Source: Nymphaea colorata (lineage: Eukaryota > Streptophyta > Magnoliopsida > Nymphaeales > Nymphaeaceae). From it: a DNA stretch of 42,963 nucleotides. The notes below the pieces were generated by a model that did no database searches, had not been told where the DNA came from, and saw only the letters and a program-made list of their open reading frames with translations. Positions 30,999 to 41,371 of the stretch are shown in pieces; position 1 is the first letter of the stretch; the number at the start of each line of letters is the position of its first letter. The DNA lies in assembly GCF_008831285.2 (NCBI RefSeq), contig NW_022205037.1, positions 1 through 42,963 on the forward strand. Direction: 5' to 3'. The position numbers and the translations under genes were made by a program.

Positions 30999-32448
30999 AT
31001 GAATGAGCTGATCCCTTTCTGTCCGATTCTACACCCTTCTTTCGAGGAGTTCAGCAATTTCGAGCAATATGCTAACAAAATCGAAGAGCAATACAGTAAG
31101 GCGTACGGAATGGTGAAGGTAGGCTTTTCACTCAACTTAGATCATACCTCCTCCGGAGTGGACCTCCCAAAGCGCCAACTATAACAAAATTACCAAAAAA
31201 CTTGTGTTTAAACGTCCTGAGCACCAAACTCTGTTCAGCAAGCCGAACGGATTTGCTTTTCAATGCGAAAACGGCAAGAGTCATCAAAGCTTTACGTTGG
31301 AGGACTACAAAACAATCGCACAGGCCAAGCGAAAATAAATAGCACACATGTCAGAGCTACCCGCTATCGAATAGTATGTAAGTCCTGTCCAATTCAGTTT
31401 TGGCAATCAGTAAGGACCATTAGTAGGGAGGTTTACTGCGCGAATGTTGAAGCTTCTCTTATGGACAGTACTTCGGGTTCATGGGAATTTTAGCATCTCG
31501 AATCGATGTTTTCGCATGCTGTAAAGGAGAAGTTGAAGGGTTTAAATACTTCTTTTCTATTCATCGGTGCATGGAAAACTTTTTTCAACTGGCATATTGA
31601 AGATTTAGATTTATCAGCTGTCAACATTCTTCACTAGGGAGCACCCAAGACATGGTATGCAATTCACCCTCAAGATAAGCGTCTTTTTGAAGGCATCGTT
31701 AAAGACATGTTCCCTGAAAAAGCAGTAGAATGTCCCAACTTTTTACGTCACAAATCAACCTTTGTCAACCCATACAAACTTAAAGAACGTTTTCCATATC
31801 TTCGCATTTCTCGTATGTATCAATTCCCAAATGAAATCAGCTTAGCCTTTTCCGAAGGGTATCATTGTGGCTTTAACATGGGATTTAATATCGCTGAAGC
31901 AGTTAACTATGGTTCAAACGATTGGCTGGAAAAATTATCTAAGTTCAGAGGTTGTAAGTGTCCTGAAAAAGTGGGCGTTTCTATTGAGAGCTATAAGGAA
32001 GTTATTCAAAACCTGCGCAACAGTAAATCTATTATTACTATTAGGTCCTATTTACTAGAAGATTAAGGATACACAAGGTTTCAAAAAAATATAGGAAAAA
32101 GCATCGCTTTAACAAAAAGAAGATGAGTAATTCGACAAGCTTTCCAAGGAAGAGGTCTACAAAGAGTTTCTGAAAGAGAAAACGAAACGAATCAACAAAG
32201 GGGCCAAGAAGATCTATGTCCCTAGGTTCAAGAGATATTTCGACTCCTAATACAGCATAGATCCTAAAATGGAATTTTCGATATAATGTGATAAATGCCA
32301 TAAATGGCGTACAGTTTCCGCAGAAATCATCAAAAAATATGAAGAAGAGTCATTCAGCTGCAAGGACATTGGAAAGGAGTGCTATACACGCAAGAGAAAA
32401 GAAAAGATAAATGCCGATAAAATTGAACCTTAGCCTTAAGTATGTTGA
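30999..32448 (+). CDS. JmjN-JmjC histone demethylase with C-terminal CW zinc finger (KDM4-like)
   Basis: 461 aa after three introns (31119-31140, 31378-31397, 32023-32044), each restoring conserved sequence. JmjN, residues ~3-45: IPFCPILHPSFEEFSNFEQY and VKIIPPPEW. JmjC, ~120-300: the Fe(II) ligands are His185 and Glu187 in NWHIEDLDLSAVNIL and His275 in GYHCGFNMGFNIAEAVNYG; the Lys of PKTWYAIHP would hold 2-oxoglutarate. A CW-type zinc finger closes the protein: QCDKCHKWRTVS, then FSCKD and a Cys; it would read H3K4 methylation, but the second cage Trp is replaced by Phe. Expected to remove methyl groups from H3K9/K36-type or H3K27 sites. KDM4 proteins normally carry PHD/Tudor modules, not CW. 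Confidence 0.93.
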
Positions 32449-33115
32449 TTCTGTTTCAAATCCTAAATTCAACTGCCGATTATTTCTCTTTGAATATTTG
32501 TTTGTATCTATCTATGATTATTATAAAAAAGTGATTGAGCCGAGAGTAGTCTGAATTGATATTGTTGGTGTATTGGACTCACTAAGCTCTGCCTAGCAGC
32601 TTCTCAGCCTCTGCAGCCTGCGGATCAGGGGGCTTCATCTCCTAAACTGCAGAGTTATTTTCTGGTTACTGCTCCTGCCCTCTCGAGCAATTACTTTCGT
32701 AATAGCGGCACCTCAGACCCTCTCCGATTCATATGGCTTTCGCCATGTTGGTGTAAATCGAAACATTATCTTCGGCTCAATCATCAATATCACTCATAAA
32801 AGATATAAATACTAACCAAAAAGATTGGATTTTTGTTATGGGTTTATAGGTGGTATGAGGATAAATACATTCGATTTCATGGATCAATACATTGAATGCT
32901 AAAAATATTGGCTGTCTTAGATAAATTTGTAAAGATTATGAACTCTTGGAGCCAGGGTTGGATTAGCCTAAACAGGTTATTACCCATTCTGTATTAACAA
33001 CTTGATCAAATTTATAGATTTATGTTACATTTTAATCTCTTCTCATGCTGATTAGTTATGAATGATGAAAGGAATGCGGATTGATTGAATGAGATTGATT
33101 TGTTAATTTTATATA
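32449..33115. other. Gene-poor gap with a small coding-like island
   Basis: 667 bp between the demethylase and the S11 peptidase. Bases 32580-32800 are less AT-rich and hold the odd minus-strand ORF listed separately. The rest is AT-rich; no RNA gene, repeat or TATA-like element can be firmly identified. The promoter of the peptidase gene must be within the last few hundred bases. Confidence 0.6.
32579..32797 (-). pseudogene. Small coding-like ORF with two in-frame TGA codons
   Basis: From ATG 32797 the frame reads MSDIDD-TGA-AEDNVSIYTNMAKAI-TGA-IGEGLRCRYYESNCSRG and continues to TAG-TGA at 32579 (72 codons). The residues on both sides of each TGA look like ordinary protein, and the local GC content is coding-like. 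An 18-nt intron (32776-32793) would remove the first TGA, but no intron removes the second. Options are a decayed gene, TGA recoding (Sec, Cys or Trp), an unusual intron, or chance. A different frame (MNRRGSEVPLLRK...) is also open for about 35 codons over the middle. Confidence 0.3.
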
Positions 33116-34720
33116 ATGCTGAAGACCATCTTTTCCGACAATAAAATCAACTAGTTCCCTCAAATCGATACGAACAGCTACAAGGAAGTCACTATCTTCT
33201 GCCCTAAGTAGCTCAGGATGTCTCTATCTCCTCAAAAAGTGAAGACATCTAAGAAGTTTTTTTACTCCATCCGCAACAAATCAATCAAGAAACTTTAAAA
33301 TGAAGCTTCCATAAATCACTAACTATAGACACTCATTCGCAAAGAGAAGATTATACTCATGGCACAGCGGACAAGCCTCAATGATCTCATACTACCTCCA
33401 ACAGATATCCCCGCAAAAGAAGCAGAACTCATGGCGCTTCCCACCATCGATGTCAGAAGAGTGTCAGAAAGTGATGTGAAGCCAAATAATGCTCGAAAGA
33501 AACTATAAAAAAGAGGATTGATCGATATCATTGACTGCAAGGGAGGCTATGAAAGCAATATATTAAGAAGCAAAAAAGGATAGTATGAGACTTTAACAAA
33601 TACCAACATAAATTGGCCAGGAAACAAATAAAATCCATAATAAAAACAACAAAAGAAAACCATTCCCATACCCGTTCCCATTCCAAAAATAGCAACTAAA
33701 AGAGCATCATCCTAGCTTTAACATAATCACTAATCTCCAGCCACAAAAGTTTCATAAAGCTACTCGCCTTCGAAGCTCAGCCAAGTCAAATCCACATTTA
33801 AGTTGGAATAGAAGGCTAGCATATAAAAAAAGTTTAAGAAAGGGTTCCTAAGCTATGAGGCATATGGCCATTAAAGGTGGGAAAAAATCAAAAGAGGAAT
33901 ATAGAAGGAACCATTATTAAAGATATAGAATTCAAGCAAAATCCTAAGTGCAAAAATCTTTTATGTGTACGACGTCGAGCTTGACCAGCCCATTGCCGCC
34001 CATAACTAAAGCAAACAAATCGAAATAGCATCACTCAGTAAGATAATGACCTGCTACCTCAGCATTCTTATCTGCAAGAAATATGAAGTTGATCTTAAAG
34101 ACTGCTTTTATCGAGTTCCTGATAAAATTCCAGACACTCCAGGGACATCTGCTTAGTTAACTGCTGGAGATTTGCTTAGTGCCTAGGATCTCTTATATGG
34201 ACTCATGCTCCCAAGTGGAAACGATGCTTCTATTTGCCTAGCCGAACTTATGGGAAAAGTTATTCAAAGACACAAGAAGAAATAGCAGAAGAGCTCATAT
34301 TTTTAGACTTTTATGAGTCACATGAATGCATTTTCTAAGTAGCTTGGCCTTAATCAACAATGGAACAATAGCTCAGGGCTTCCAAGCAACCCTAACTTTT
34401 CAACTGCTCAGGCAATTACAGCTTTGTCGGCCTTAGCCATAAAGAACGACCTTTTTAGGAAGATTGTGACGACAAAATAGATATAAATTGATGTGAAAAA
34501 TGATCGTTACGGTCTTGTAGGAAAAAAGGTTTGGAAAAACACAAATAAACTGCTCGAAAAAGGCTGGGAAGGTGTAAAAACTGGGACAACTTAAACAGCT
34601 GGACATTGCTTAATATCTAAGCGTTAGAACTTAATACTAAGCGTCTTTGATTGCCAAACAATGTCAAAGAGATTTACTGATTCAATGAGGCTCTACGAAT
34701 ATATATCGAAAAATCGATGA
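33116..34720 (+). CDS. S11 (D-Ala-D-Ala carboxypeptidase/penicillin-binding type) serine peptidase
   Basis: 534 aa in one frame, with Gln codons written mostly as TAA/TAG. The C-terminal ~250 residues are an S11 beta-lactamase-fold domain like bacterial DacA: active-site motif SLSK at Ser306-Lys309, SGN at 367-369 (LMLPSGNDAS) and KTG at 488-490 (GVKTGTT), with GYGL-like YGLV and GWEG around them. In bacteria these enzymes trim peptidoglycan peptides. A eukaryote without a wall might use it on bacterial peptidoglycan from food, or on other D-amino acid or acyl substrates. The N-terminal ~280 residues are basic, Lys/Gln/Ser-rich and without signal peptide or TM, so the location is unclear. Stop is 17 bp from the convergent B-box gene. 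Confidence 0.93.
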
Positions 34721-34737
34721 CATTCTGATACTTTATA

Positions 34738-35229
34738 TCAATATAAATGACTGTACTCCTCTGATAGAACTCCCATGTTCGCTCTTGTGTTTTCCTTCAA
34801 GAAAGAAAATAAAAACTACCTAATCGATGGATTTTTCTCGATGAGATGCGATACTTCGATGTTTTCGATGAGCCTTTCGATAGTTAATCCAGTTTACGAC
34901 TTGATATAAGCCCTTTTCCTGAGAAAATATTCTCTGGTTATTTATTTGATGTATTAAGCCGGGTATATCTCTTTGACAGTTGAGTTGAGTTGTTCAGTTT
35001 CAGCATAGACATTAGCTTAATTTTTCATGCTTTTGAGTAGCATATCTTTGATATCTTATAGTTCCTTTATGTCTGGTGATACTCCAATCTACTTGTGCTG
35101 CTGGTAGTGCCGATCAAGACATTTGTCGCAAAGTGGTTCAATGCATCGTTCGTGCATGCAAAGATGAGTGATATTCTCGTCTGGGTGCATGGGACATTTT
35201 TATTTTAGCTTATTGAAAATGCTGCCCAT
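34738..35229 (-). CDS. B-box zinc-finger protein
   Basis: 163 aa, one exon. A B-box lies near the N-terminus: Cys12, His15, Cys24, Cys29, Cys34, Cys37, His41, His45, in CPMHPDENITHLCMHE and CDKCLDRHYQQH, with the spacing of B-box type 2. The rest is helical (ELQDIKDMLLKSMKNQANVY) and probably a coiled coil. No RING precedes it. The N-terminus MGSIFNK may be N-myristoylated. Proteins with a lone B-box are very numerous in ciliates; they mediate protein contacts and their targets are unknown. The last ~40 residues may include a missed intron (a GTAG...AAG stretch near 34790-34815). Confidence 0.82.
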
Positions 35230-35498
35230 TTCTAGTTGTATGTATATCTTAATGTAAAATTAAATAGCATAAATGGGTAAAATATTAATTAACTACTCAT
35301 GCTCTTTTATTGAAGATTGCTAAGATGTGTTTGCTCGTTTTTATTGTAATTGACTGATTTATTTGGCTTCTGATGCTTCTGATGAATCACCATTGTGATT
35401 TATTTCATCTTTTATGCTCCTTTTTTAAGTCTAGGTAAGTATTGCAATTTTAGTTTATCTGATATGATATTTTGAGAAAGAATATATTATTATATAAG
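35230..35498. other. Divergent promoter of B-box and VWA genes
   Basis: 269 bp, strongly AT-rich, with start codons at both ends. It must drive both genes. No coding-like stretch. Confidence 0.6.
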
Positions 35499-36884
35499 AT
35501 GGGCAACGCTTCTGGCGCAATGAATTCTCAAGGCTTTTCCAAGGCCATCTAGTCACATCAGCTACCCGACTACCATCATCTTACTCATTCCGGTATCATC
35601 AATGAAAACTTTTTCTCCATCGGTAATCGGGCAACTAAGCTACTTGACATCTATAGTGGAACTGCTGTCAGCAACTGCGATCTCTATGATATGGACAACA
35701 GGAATTACTTCATAAGCCTTTTCTTGAAAAGCTCAACTGACGGACAAACCAGGACTCGGCCTTTGAATATGGTGATCGCACTTGATGTATCAGGATCTAT
35801 GGGTGGATACTTGAAGCATTCTCCGGTGGGAACCAATAACACTAGAACATATCTTGCTAAGAAAGCCATTCTTATGATGTTTGAGAAGCTTCAGCCAAAC
35901 GATGCCTTTTCATTGGTTATTTTCCACACTAAATCTCGGACTGTAATTCCAAGTCAATTCGTAAAAGATTTAAATCCTTAAACAGTAAAAGAGCTAGTTA
36001 ATTCCAACTTCGAAAGTGGAGGAACAACAGTTGCTGCTGGTTTCACCTAGTCTCTTGAGAACATAAATACATTCAAGAAGGCACACACACTCAACGACTA
36101 TGAGCACAGAATTGTGATGCTGACTGATGTCTGTGATAACTCAGTAGCGGGTGAGTAGAAGCTCATACAATAGATATCAAACGCTGGAGTTTCAACCACT
36201 ATAATCGGCGTTTCAACTGATTTCAAATCTTCCACTTGCGAGAAGCTGATTAAGATTAAAGGATTCAACTATATGTGTGCAGTCTAAAATGAAGATTTGC
36301 AGACATATTTGGTGGATCAATTCGATTATACATTCTTCCCATGCGTGCAGAACGTGAGAATCACAATCACTTCCAAAGATATCTAGTCGATTAAAGTGTT
36401 TGGATCGGTTGATCACGATGTGGAATATCCTGTCGAAGGAGATACATTCACAGTCACTAAAATGAATTCTGGCTTTCCTTCTGCACTAACTATCAATAAA
36501 AAAGGCGAAGTCTAAACAAAAGGAGGGCTTATTTTGGTCAAGTTCATTCCCAAAAATCCTAAATAACTTCCAAAGCTTCACATCTAGATTAAATTGAATT
36601 ATGAAGACCTGAATTCAAACAAATCTTAGCAAGTGTATTTTATAGATGGAGACGTCTCAGCATAGGAGTTTTACTCTGACGAAGCTGTCAAGAAAGGAGT
36701 GAACTTGTTTTACTACACTCAAACTTTGAGAAATTTGCTAAAGGATATGAAAGAAGGCGAAAAGGTGCTCTCTGATATGAACAAGGGATTTTATCTGGAC
36801 AAAATTAGAAAACTGCATGAAATTTCGCCAAAGGAAAAGGAAACTGAGCTAGCAAACATTCGCACGATCATCGAAAGCAAGTGA
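35499..36884 (+). CDS. von Willebrand factor A-domain protein
   Basis: 461 aa, one exon. MGNASGA at the start fits an N-myristoylation signal, so the protein probably sits on the inner face of a membrane. A VWA domain covers ~90-270: NMVIALDVSGSMGGYLK carries the MIDAS DxSxS motif, ESGGTTVAAGF the Thr contact, and IVMLTDVCDNS the Asp; FSLVIFHTKSRTVIP and TTIIGVSTDFKS are core strands. The complete MIDAS suggests metal-dependent ligand binding. The following ~170 residues are beta-rich with a C-terminal helical pair (KLHEISPKEKETELANIRTI). Similar VWA proteins are abundant in ciliates, with unknown roles. Confidence 0.92.
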
Positions 36885-36935
36885 TTATATCACAATTAAA
36901 TAGGAACATATTTAATTTTAATGCTTGTATAAAAA

Positions 36936-38941
36936 TCATTGAATTTTCGTCCTCGTATGCCTTTTTTATGGTTCGGACTTCAGATTGGTTTCTCGAATAT
37001 GGCTGGCCTCCAAATCGTTGAGAACAATAGGTGATGACATCTATTTGATTTTCTTCATTTCCGCTTCGAAAGTTTTCTTGTCAATCACTTTCAGATTATT
37101 GCTCCTAAGCCCAAGCCCATCTTTCATGAGGCATGATAAAATGGGCTGCCTTTTGGTGAAATCAAACAATTTCTTCATGCTGCTGACATAGTTGTAGCCT
37201 TCAGTGGCTTAGCTCAGCTTGTGAATCAGCATTTAGTTCATGGCCTTTCCTTCCTAGATCGCGTTTATGGGCTCATTTCTTTTGATCTTTTTATTCTTAA
37301 TCGTATTGTTGGTGTGGGTGACGATGTCTTCGATGATATCTTCGATTTGCGGAGTGTTTGGCTCGTACTCAGTAAACAAGGCATCTTCGAAGTCATCCTA
37401 AACCTCATTTTTATCCTTGTCTTCAAGGATTTGTTAGTATTCAATAACCTTCGACAGCTGAACCTTATTAAAGATTTCCTTCGTACGAGCCATCTCTCTA
37501 TTTTTTGATCTTATCTTGGTCTCTCTTATCCGTTCAAGTTTTATGGAAGAGCAAGCAGTTTATTAATTCAATTTTCCTTAGAACTTGTAACCCTCTTTTT
37601 TGGAAGCAATCTTTTGCGGAAGATATTTCATAAATTTCGACTTGTATTTTTTGGCGTGGCGAGCAAATGAGTAAAAGTTGGAATGGAGGGCGTCAGAGAG
37701 GCTCTTCCAGCTTCTTTATGTTCCTATCTCCCATTTATACTCCTTACCATTCAAGACTATATAAAAAGAGATATACCTTGCCTGTCCTGGATGATGCGAA
37801 TTATTGATTAAAATTCTTTGGCTATTTCCTTCTCTTTGGGAGTGAAGGGTTTTTCTGAATTGGCGATTTTCCTGCAAGTATTTGGTTGATTTCTGCCGAC
37901 TGCTGAATATTAGCCAAATTATTGATTACTATCAGTCACTGATTCGGCCGATTCATGCTAGTTGGGATTGTCCTAATCAACTTTGTTCGCTTATTTATTG
38001 CCAACAATTTCAACTTGAACTTAAGGTTACTATTCCTGGTTTTTTTGCTCAATCGGTGCTTCCTCACCAGAATCAGATAGTTATATGACTTCTTAAACCT
38101 TCGAAACATTTTTCATTCTAATTGAGCATTTCTCTTATAGGCTCAAATTTTGTGCCTTATCTTAAACTTATTCTGGGCATCCCAGAAGCTCTTCTAGATT
38201 GTTTGGATCATTATTTATCCTTTTTGAGATGATTTTAAGGTTCTTCTGTATTTTCTTTTTCCTAGAAGAATGCTGGTAGATGCTGAAAAGAGCCTAGTTG
38301 CTGATATTAATGGGTTAAGGGCTTCCTTGCTATATCCCCGAAGCGCTTGAGTTCTGTTGTGGCTAGTCCATTTATTCAAGATTTTTACAAGTCTATCCGG
38401 CTGATTCACGATTGAGTAGCGATTCGTGCTCTGCATTTAAAATAGGTCGTTCGAACAACATGCTAAAAGTAATAGATGGTTCTTTTTGTTATGCTTCATC
38501 TATTTTTTATTATACTGGCCTGGATCTGTTCAGAAGGGCTGTACTCTTCTCTAGAGGAACCACTTTCTCGACGCAATCTAAATTGTTTGAGATTGGCATG
38601 CATTCCGGTGATTCATCGTCATCAGAGATGACAACTGGATTGCCCCTATTGATGATATTGGGCGTCTTAGCTTGACTCCAACGATTTCTGAAATAATCTA
38701 AAGAGCTAATATTCACTTCAGTTTGTGCCTATGGCTGGCGTCGTGCCCTAGACTCCCTAACTGTTTGGTTGTCAGCAGGAGGAACTAATTAATTTGAATG
38801 TTTAGTTTCGTTATTGTGGTTATCTTTCCAAGGATCTAGCAGTTCTCCGAGCCAGTTGAGGTCGCAGCTGTCATCACTGCCTTCATTTGCTGGAGTATGT
38901 GGGCGATCGTTAAAGATTCTTTTCCTATTTGGGATGCTCAT
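36936..38941 (-). CDS. 661-aa protein with SUMO-interaction-like motifs, probable nuclear factor
   Basis: One frame from ATG 38941 to TGA 36936, with one 20-nt intron (37757-37776) that joins IIQDRQ to VLNGKEYKWEIG. The N-terminal half is disordered and rich in Asn, Ser and Gln and contains two clear SUMO-interaction-like motifs: VVISDDDESPE and VIQLSDSGEEAP, each a hydrophobic core followed by acids. The centre has a helical block reminiscent of a Myb/SANT unit: FTPKEKEIAKEFQSII, then SWKSLSDALHSNFYSFARHA, without its three tryptophans. The C-terminal ~180 residues are charged and helical. A nuclear protein binding SUMOylated partners is plausible; the family is not identified. Confidence 0.82.
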
Positions 38942-39004
38942 CCTCGAATTTTATATTATAGTATAAGTTTGTTCATAATAGAAACATTTAAACAAGTAAA
39001 TATA

Positions 39005-40352
39005 TCACTATATTTATGAAGAGCTTAACAACTTAAGATTGTGCTATTTTACTTTCTCGGCTTCATATTCATTTCTTTTTAATATTTCTTTCGTAAAAGT
39101 AAAGAAAAAGAAACCGATTATAAACAAAAAGATGATTATTGAGTTTAAAACTCGAGTTAAATCTAAGGATTCTCCGTCAAAGTACTGGCTGAAGATGGCG
39201 ACTAGAATCACGCCCATAAATTGACCTCCGAAGAGAAGAATTCCTCCTGCTGTTGCCTATCCAACAGGAAAGGAAGTTTGAGTTGCAAAGTCAGTTGCAG
39301 TTGTAAGCAAAGGATAGCCGAAGAACCCATTTAGTCCGCCTGCGATGTAGCTTAGTATTGGCTGTTTGAGCTAAAGCGTCGCCCACAATATGCACATGGA
39401 GAATATGATTCCAATTGATAAAAAGGTGCATTTTTGCTTATAGGAATACTTCTTGCCGAAAATACTGATGAGAACACATGCTAAGCAGCCGACTATGTTT
39501 GAGCAGCCAATTATGATTCCGTTTGAAACAGTCTAATACCCATAAGTTTTAGTAATCCAGGGCATAAATACAAAGATTATGCTTAAGTCTCCAAAGACAA
39601 AAGTAATTGCCAAAAAGACGAATAAATAGTTTTTGTTTTTAACTAGGATCTTCAAGTCTTCTTTGAACATGTTTCTCTTTGCATTTGATGCATAACTATT
39701 TTAAAAAAAGTGTACTTTTGTAGATTTTTTGGCCTATCTCTAAAGAAAAAAGCCATTAAAAGATTGATTGTTATCATGATGGCGCTTTCCCATACGAAGA
39801 ATTTAAAGATGTATTATTTTGTTGCATCTTATCTGATGAAGAAGGAGCTTAGAAGTGTTCCTAGGGCATCTGACCCAAATATAGCAAACACACAAAGTGA
39901 GTTCGCTAAGAATATCTGAGATTTTGGGAACCAAAGATTTGCGAATTTGGTTGATCCACTGATCATAAAGCAAAATCCAAAAGAACAAAGGAGTGTTCCG
40001 AGGCAGAAGAAATAGTAATTAACGTTGATCAGCAATCTTACGAGCAATCCTAAGATCATAAACATTTCACCTAAATAGAGGAAAGCAAACATATGAGAGT
40101 TCCGAGCTTCAATCCCTTTTTATCGAGGATGTAGTTAGCTGGAATCAGGAGAAAGATATAGCTGAGTGGATAGATTAGGCTCGGAATAGTGACTTCAAAC
40201 TGAGTGATACCATAGATTCTTTATATTGTTGGCGAAATGCCTGAAAACGCTTGAGTTGGTATGGAGTTGATGAATGCTGCAAGCATGAACAGGACCCAAT
40301 TTACGTATCGATAAGGGTCCGGCTTTATTTATTATTTTTCGTCGACGTCCAT
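39005..40352 (-). CDS. SLC49/FLVCR-like major facilitator transporter
   Basis: 435 aa after two 20-nt introns (40071-40090 and 39696-39715), each removing a frame break. About twelve hydrophobic segments. Family-typical features: YRYVNWVLFMLAAFINSIP at TM1, ITQFEVTIPSLIYPLSYIF, the STKFANLWFPKSQIFLANSL segment of TM4/5, and FPVGQATAGGILLFGGQFMG in TM10. The last one resembles the PExxASG/xGEG-type block of SLC49 (FLVCR, DIRC2, MFSD7) proteins, which carry choline, heme-related compounds or other small solutes. Substrate cannot be read from sequence. No signal peptide; both ends are cytosolic. Lies 63 bp downstream of nothing: its stop side faces the 661-aa gene start at 38941. Confidence 0.88.
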
Positions 40353-40500
40353 AAATCCTCTTTAATTAATAAAATTTGACTGATGTAAAATACTATTATT
40401 ATTGGGTGAGTTGATTGCCGGCCAGCTAATGAATCAATGATAATATTATGTCATCATATATGTAATATCATATTTTATACTTAATCCTCATAATCAGAGA

Positions 40501-41325
40501 TCAAATATTGGAAGATTCTTATTTTTTGTTGATGAGATCTCCCATTTGATCGATCAGGGCAGCGTTACCAGACTAGTTTATGATATCCACTATCTCTGCG
40601 ACCCTTTTCTTTTCGTTAAGTAAGGTAGTAAAGTTGACGGATTTTTCCTACTCCATCTTTGACATCTCCTCTTTGAAGTCACTCTCACGCTTGACGTTCT
40701 CTTCCTCCATGGCTTGACTCTCAATTTTCAAGTCCTAGTTCTTGACCTTGAGTTGTGATATTTCTTGTGTTAGCCGTTCGTTTTATAAAGTCAGCTATTT
40801 GCCCTACTAAGAGAGGTCCTTCAAATGTTGTTTGTGTTTAATTTCCTATAATTGATTCAAACTGACCAGCAGACGGTTAGTTATGGGTGGTTCTGAGTGC
40901 ATGTAGGCGAAATCGATGAGCATGGTCGAGTTATGTAATGGAGTATTTTGAATAACTGAAGTTATTCGATGGGAGGCATTTAATGCATAGTTACTTAAAT
41001 TTAATTATACGCTGCCTCCTCTCTTTTTGATGGTGCCCGCCAGCAGGTAAATCTCTACTTAAAAGCTGGGATCTTTGGTCGACACAAAAAATTAGGAGGT
41101 ATTTTTAAGGTTGGACTGGCCATTAACAAGCATCTAATGCTTGCAGTGGGTAAAATATTCTTGCTTTTTTTTGATAATGATATGTATCTCCACCGGTTCC
41201 TTGATGCGTATGTTCACTCTATCGATCTTCAATAATACCCTGAACATATTTAATATTACAAAAATCACATTTGTTCTAGAAAATCTAAACTTCCTTTCCC
41301 TCAGCAACAAATTGAAATCCAACAT
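40501..41325 (-). CDS. C2-like plus coiled-coil protein
   Basis: 274 aa in one frame from ATG 41325 to TGA 40501. Residues ~35-150 read like a C2-type beta-sandwich of the NT-C2/PKD family: IDRVNIRIKEPVEIHIIIKK, FFVSTKDPSFQVEIYLLAG, KKRGGSVQLNLSNY and NSTMLIDFAYM. Residues ~155-260 are a coiled coil (QNERLTQEISQLKVKNQDLK). The pattern, C2 then coil, is typical of cytoskeletal, basal-body or membrane tethers. The first ~30 residues are AT-rich and may hide a short intron or be 5' UTR. Calcium-binding aspartates are not evident. Confidence 0.7.
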
Positions 41326-41371
41326 ATATTAACTCAAATAACTACTTATCAAGTATTACTTCGATATTCTA

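Noticed and set aside
36936-37493. A separate 185-aa gene starting at ATG 37493 on the minus strand.
   Set aside because: The frame continues upstream without a stop into the 661-aa reading frame through a clean 20-nt intron, so ATG 37493 is internal.
36985-38716. Plus-strand frames of 60-95 codons across the region.
   Set aside because: Antisense shadows of the 661-aa gene, where one minus-strand frame plus one intron runs through the whole region.
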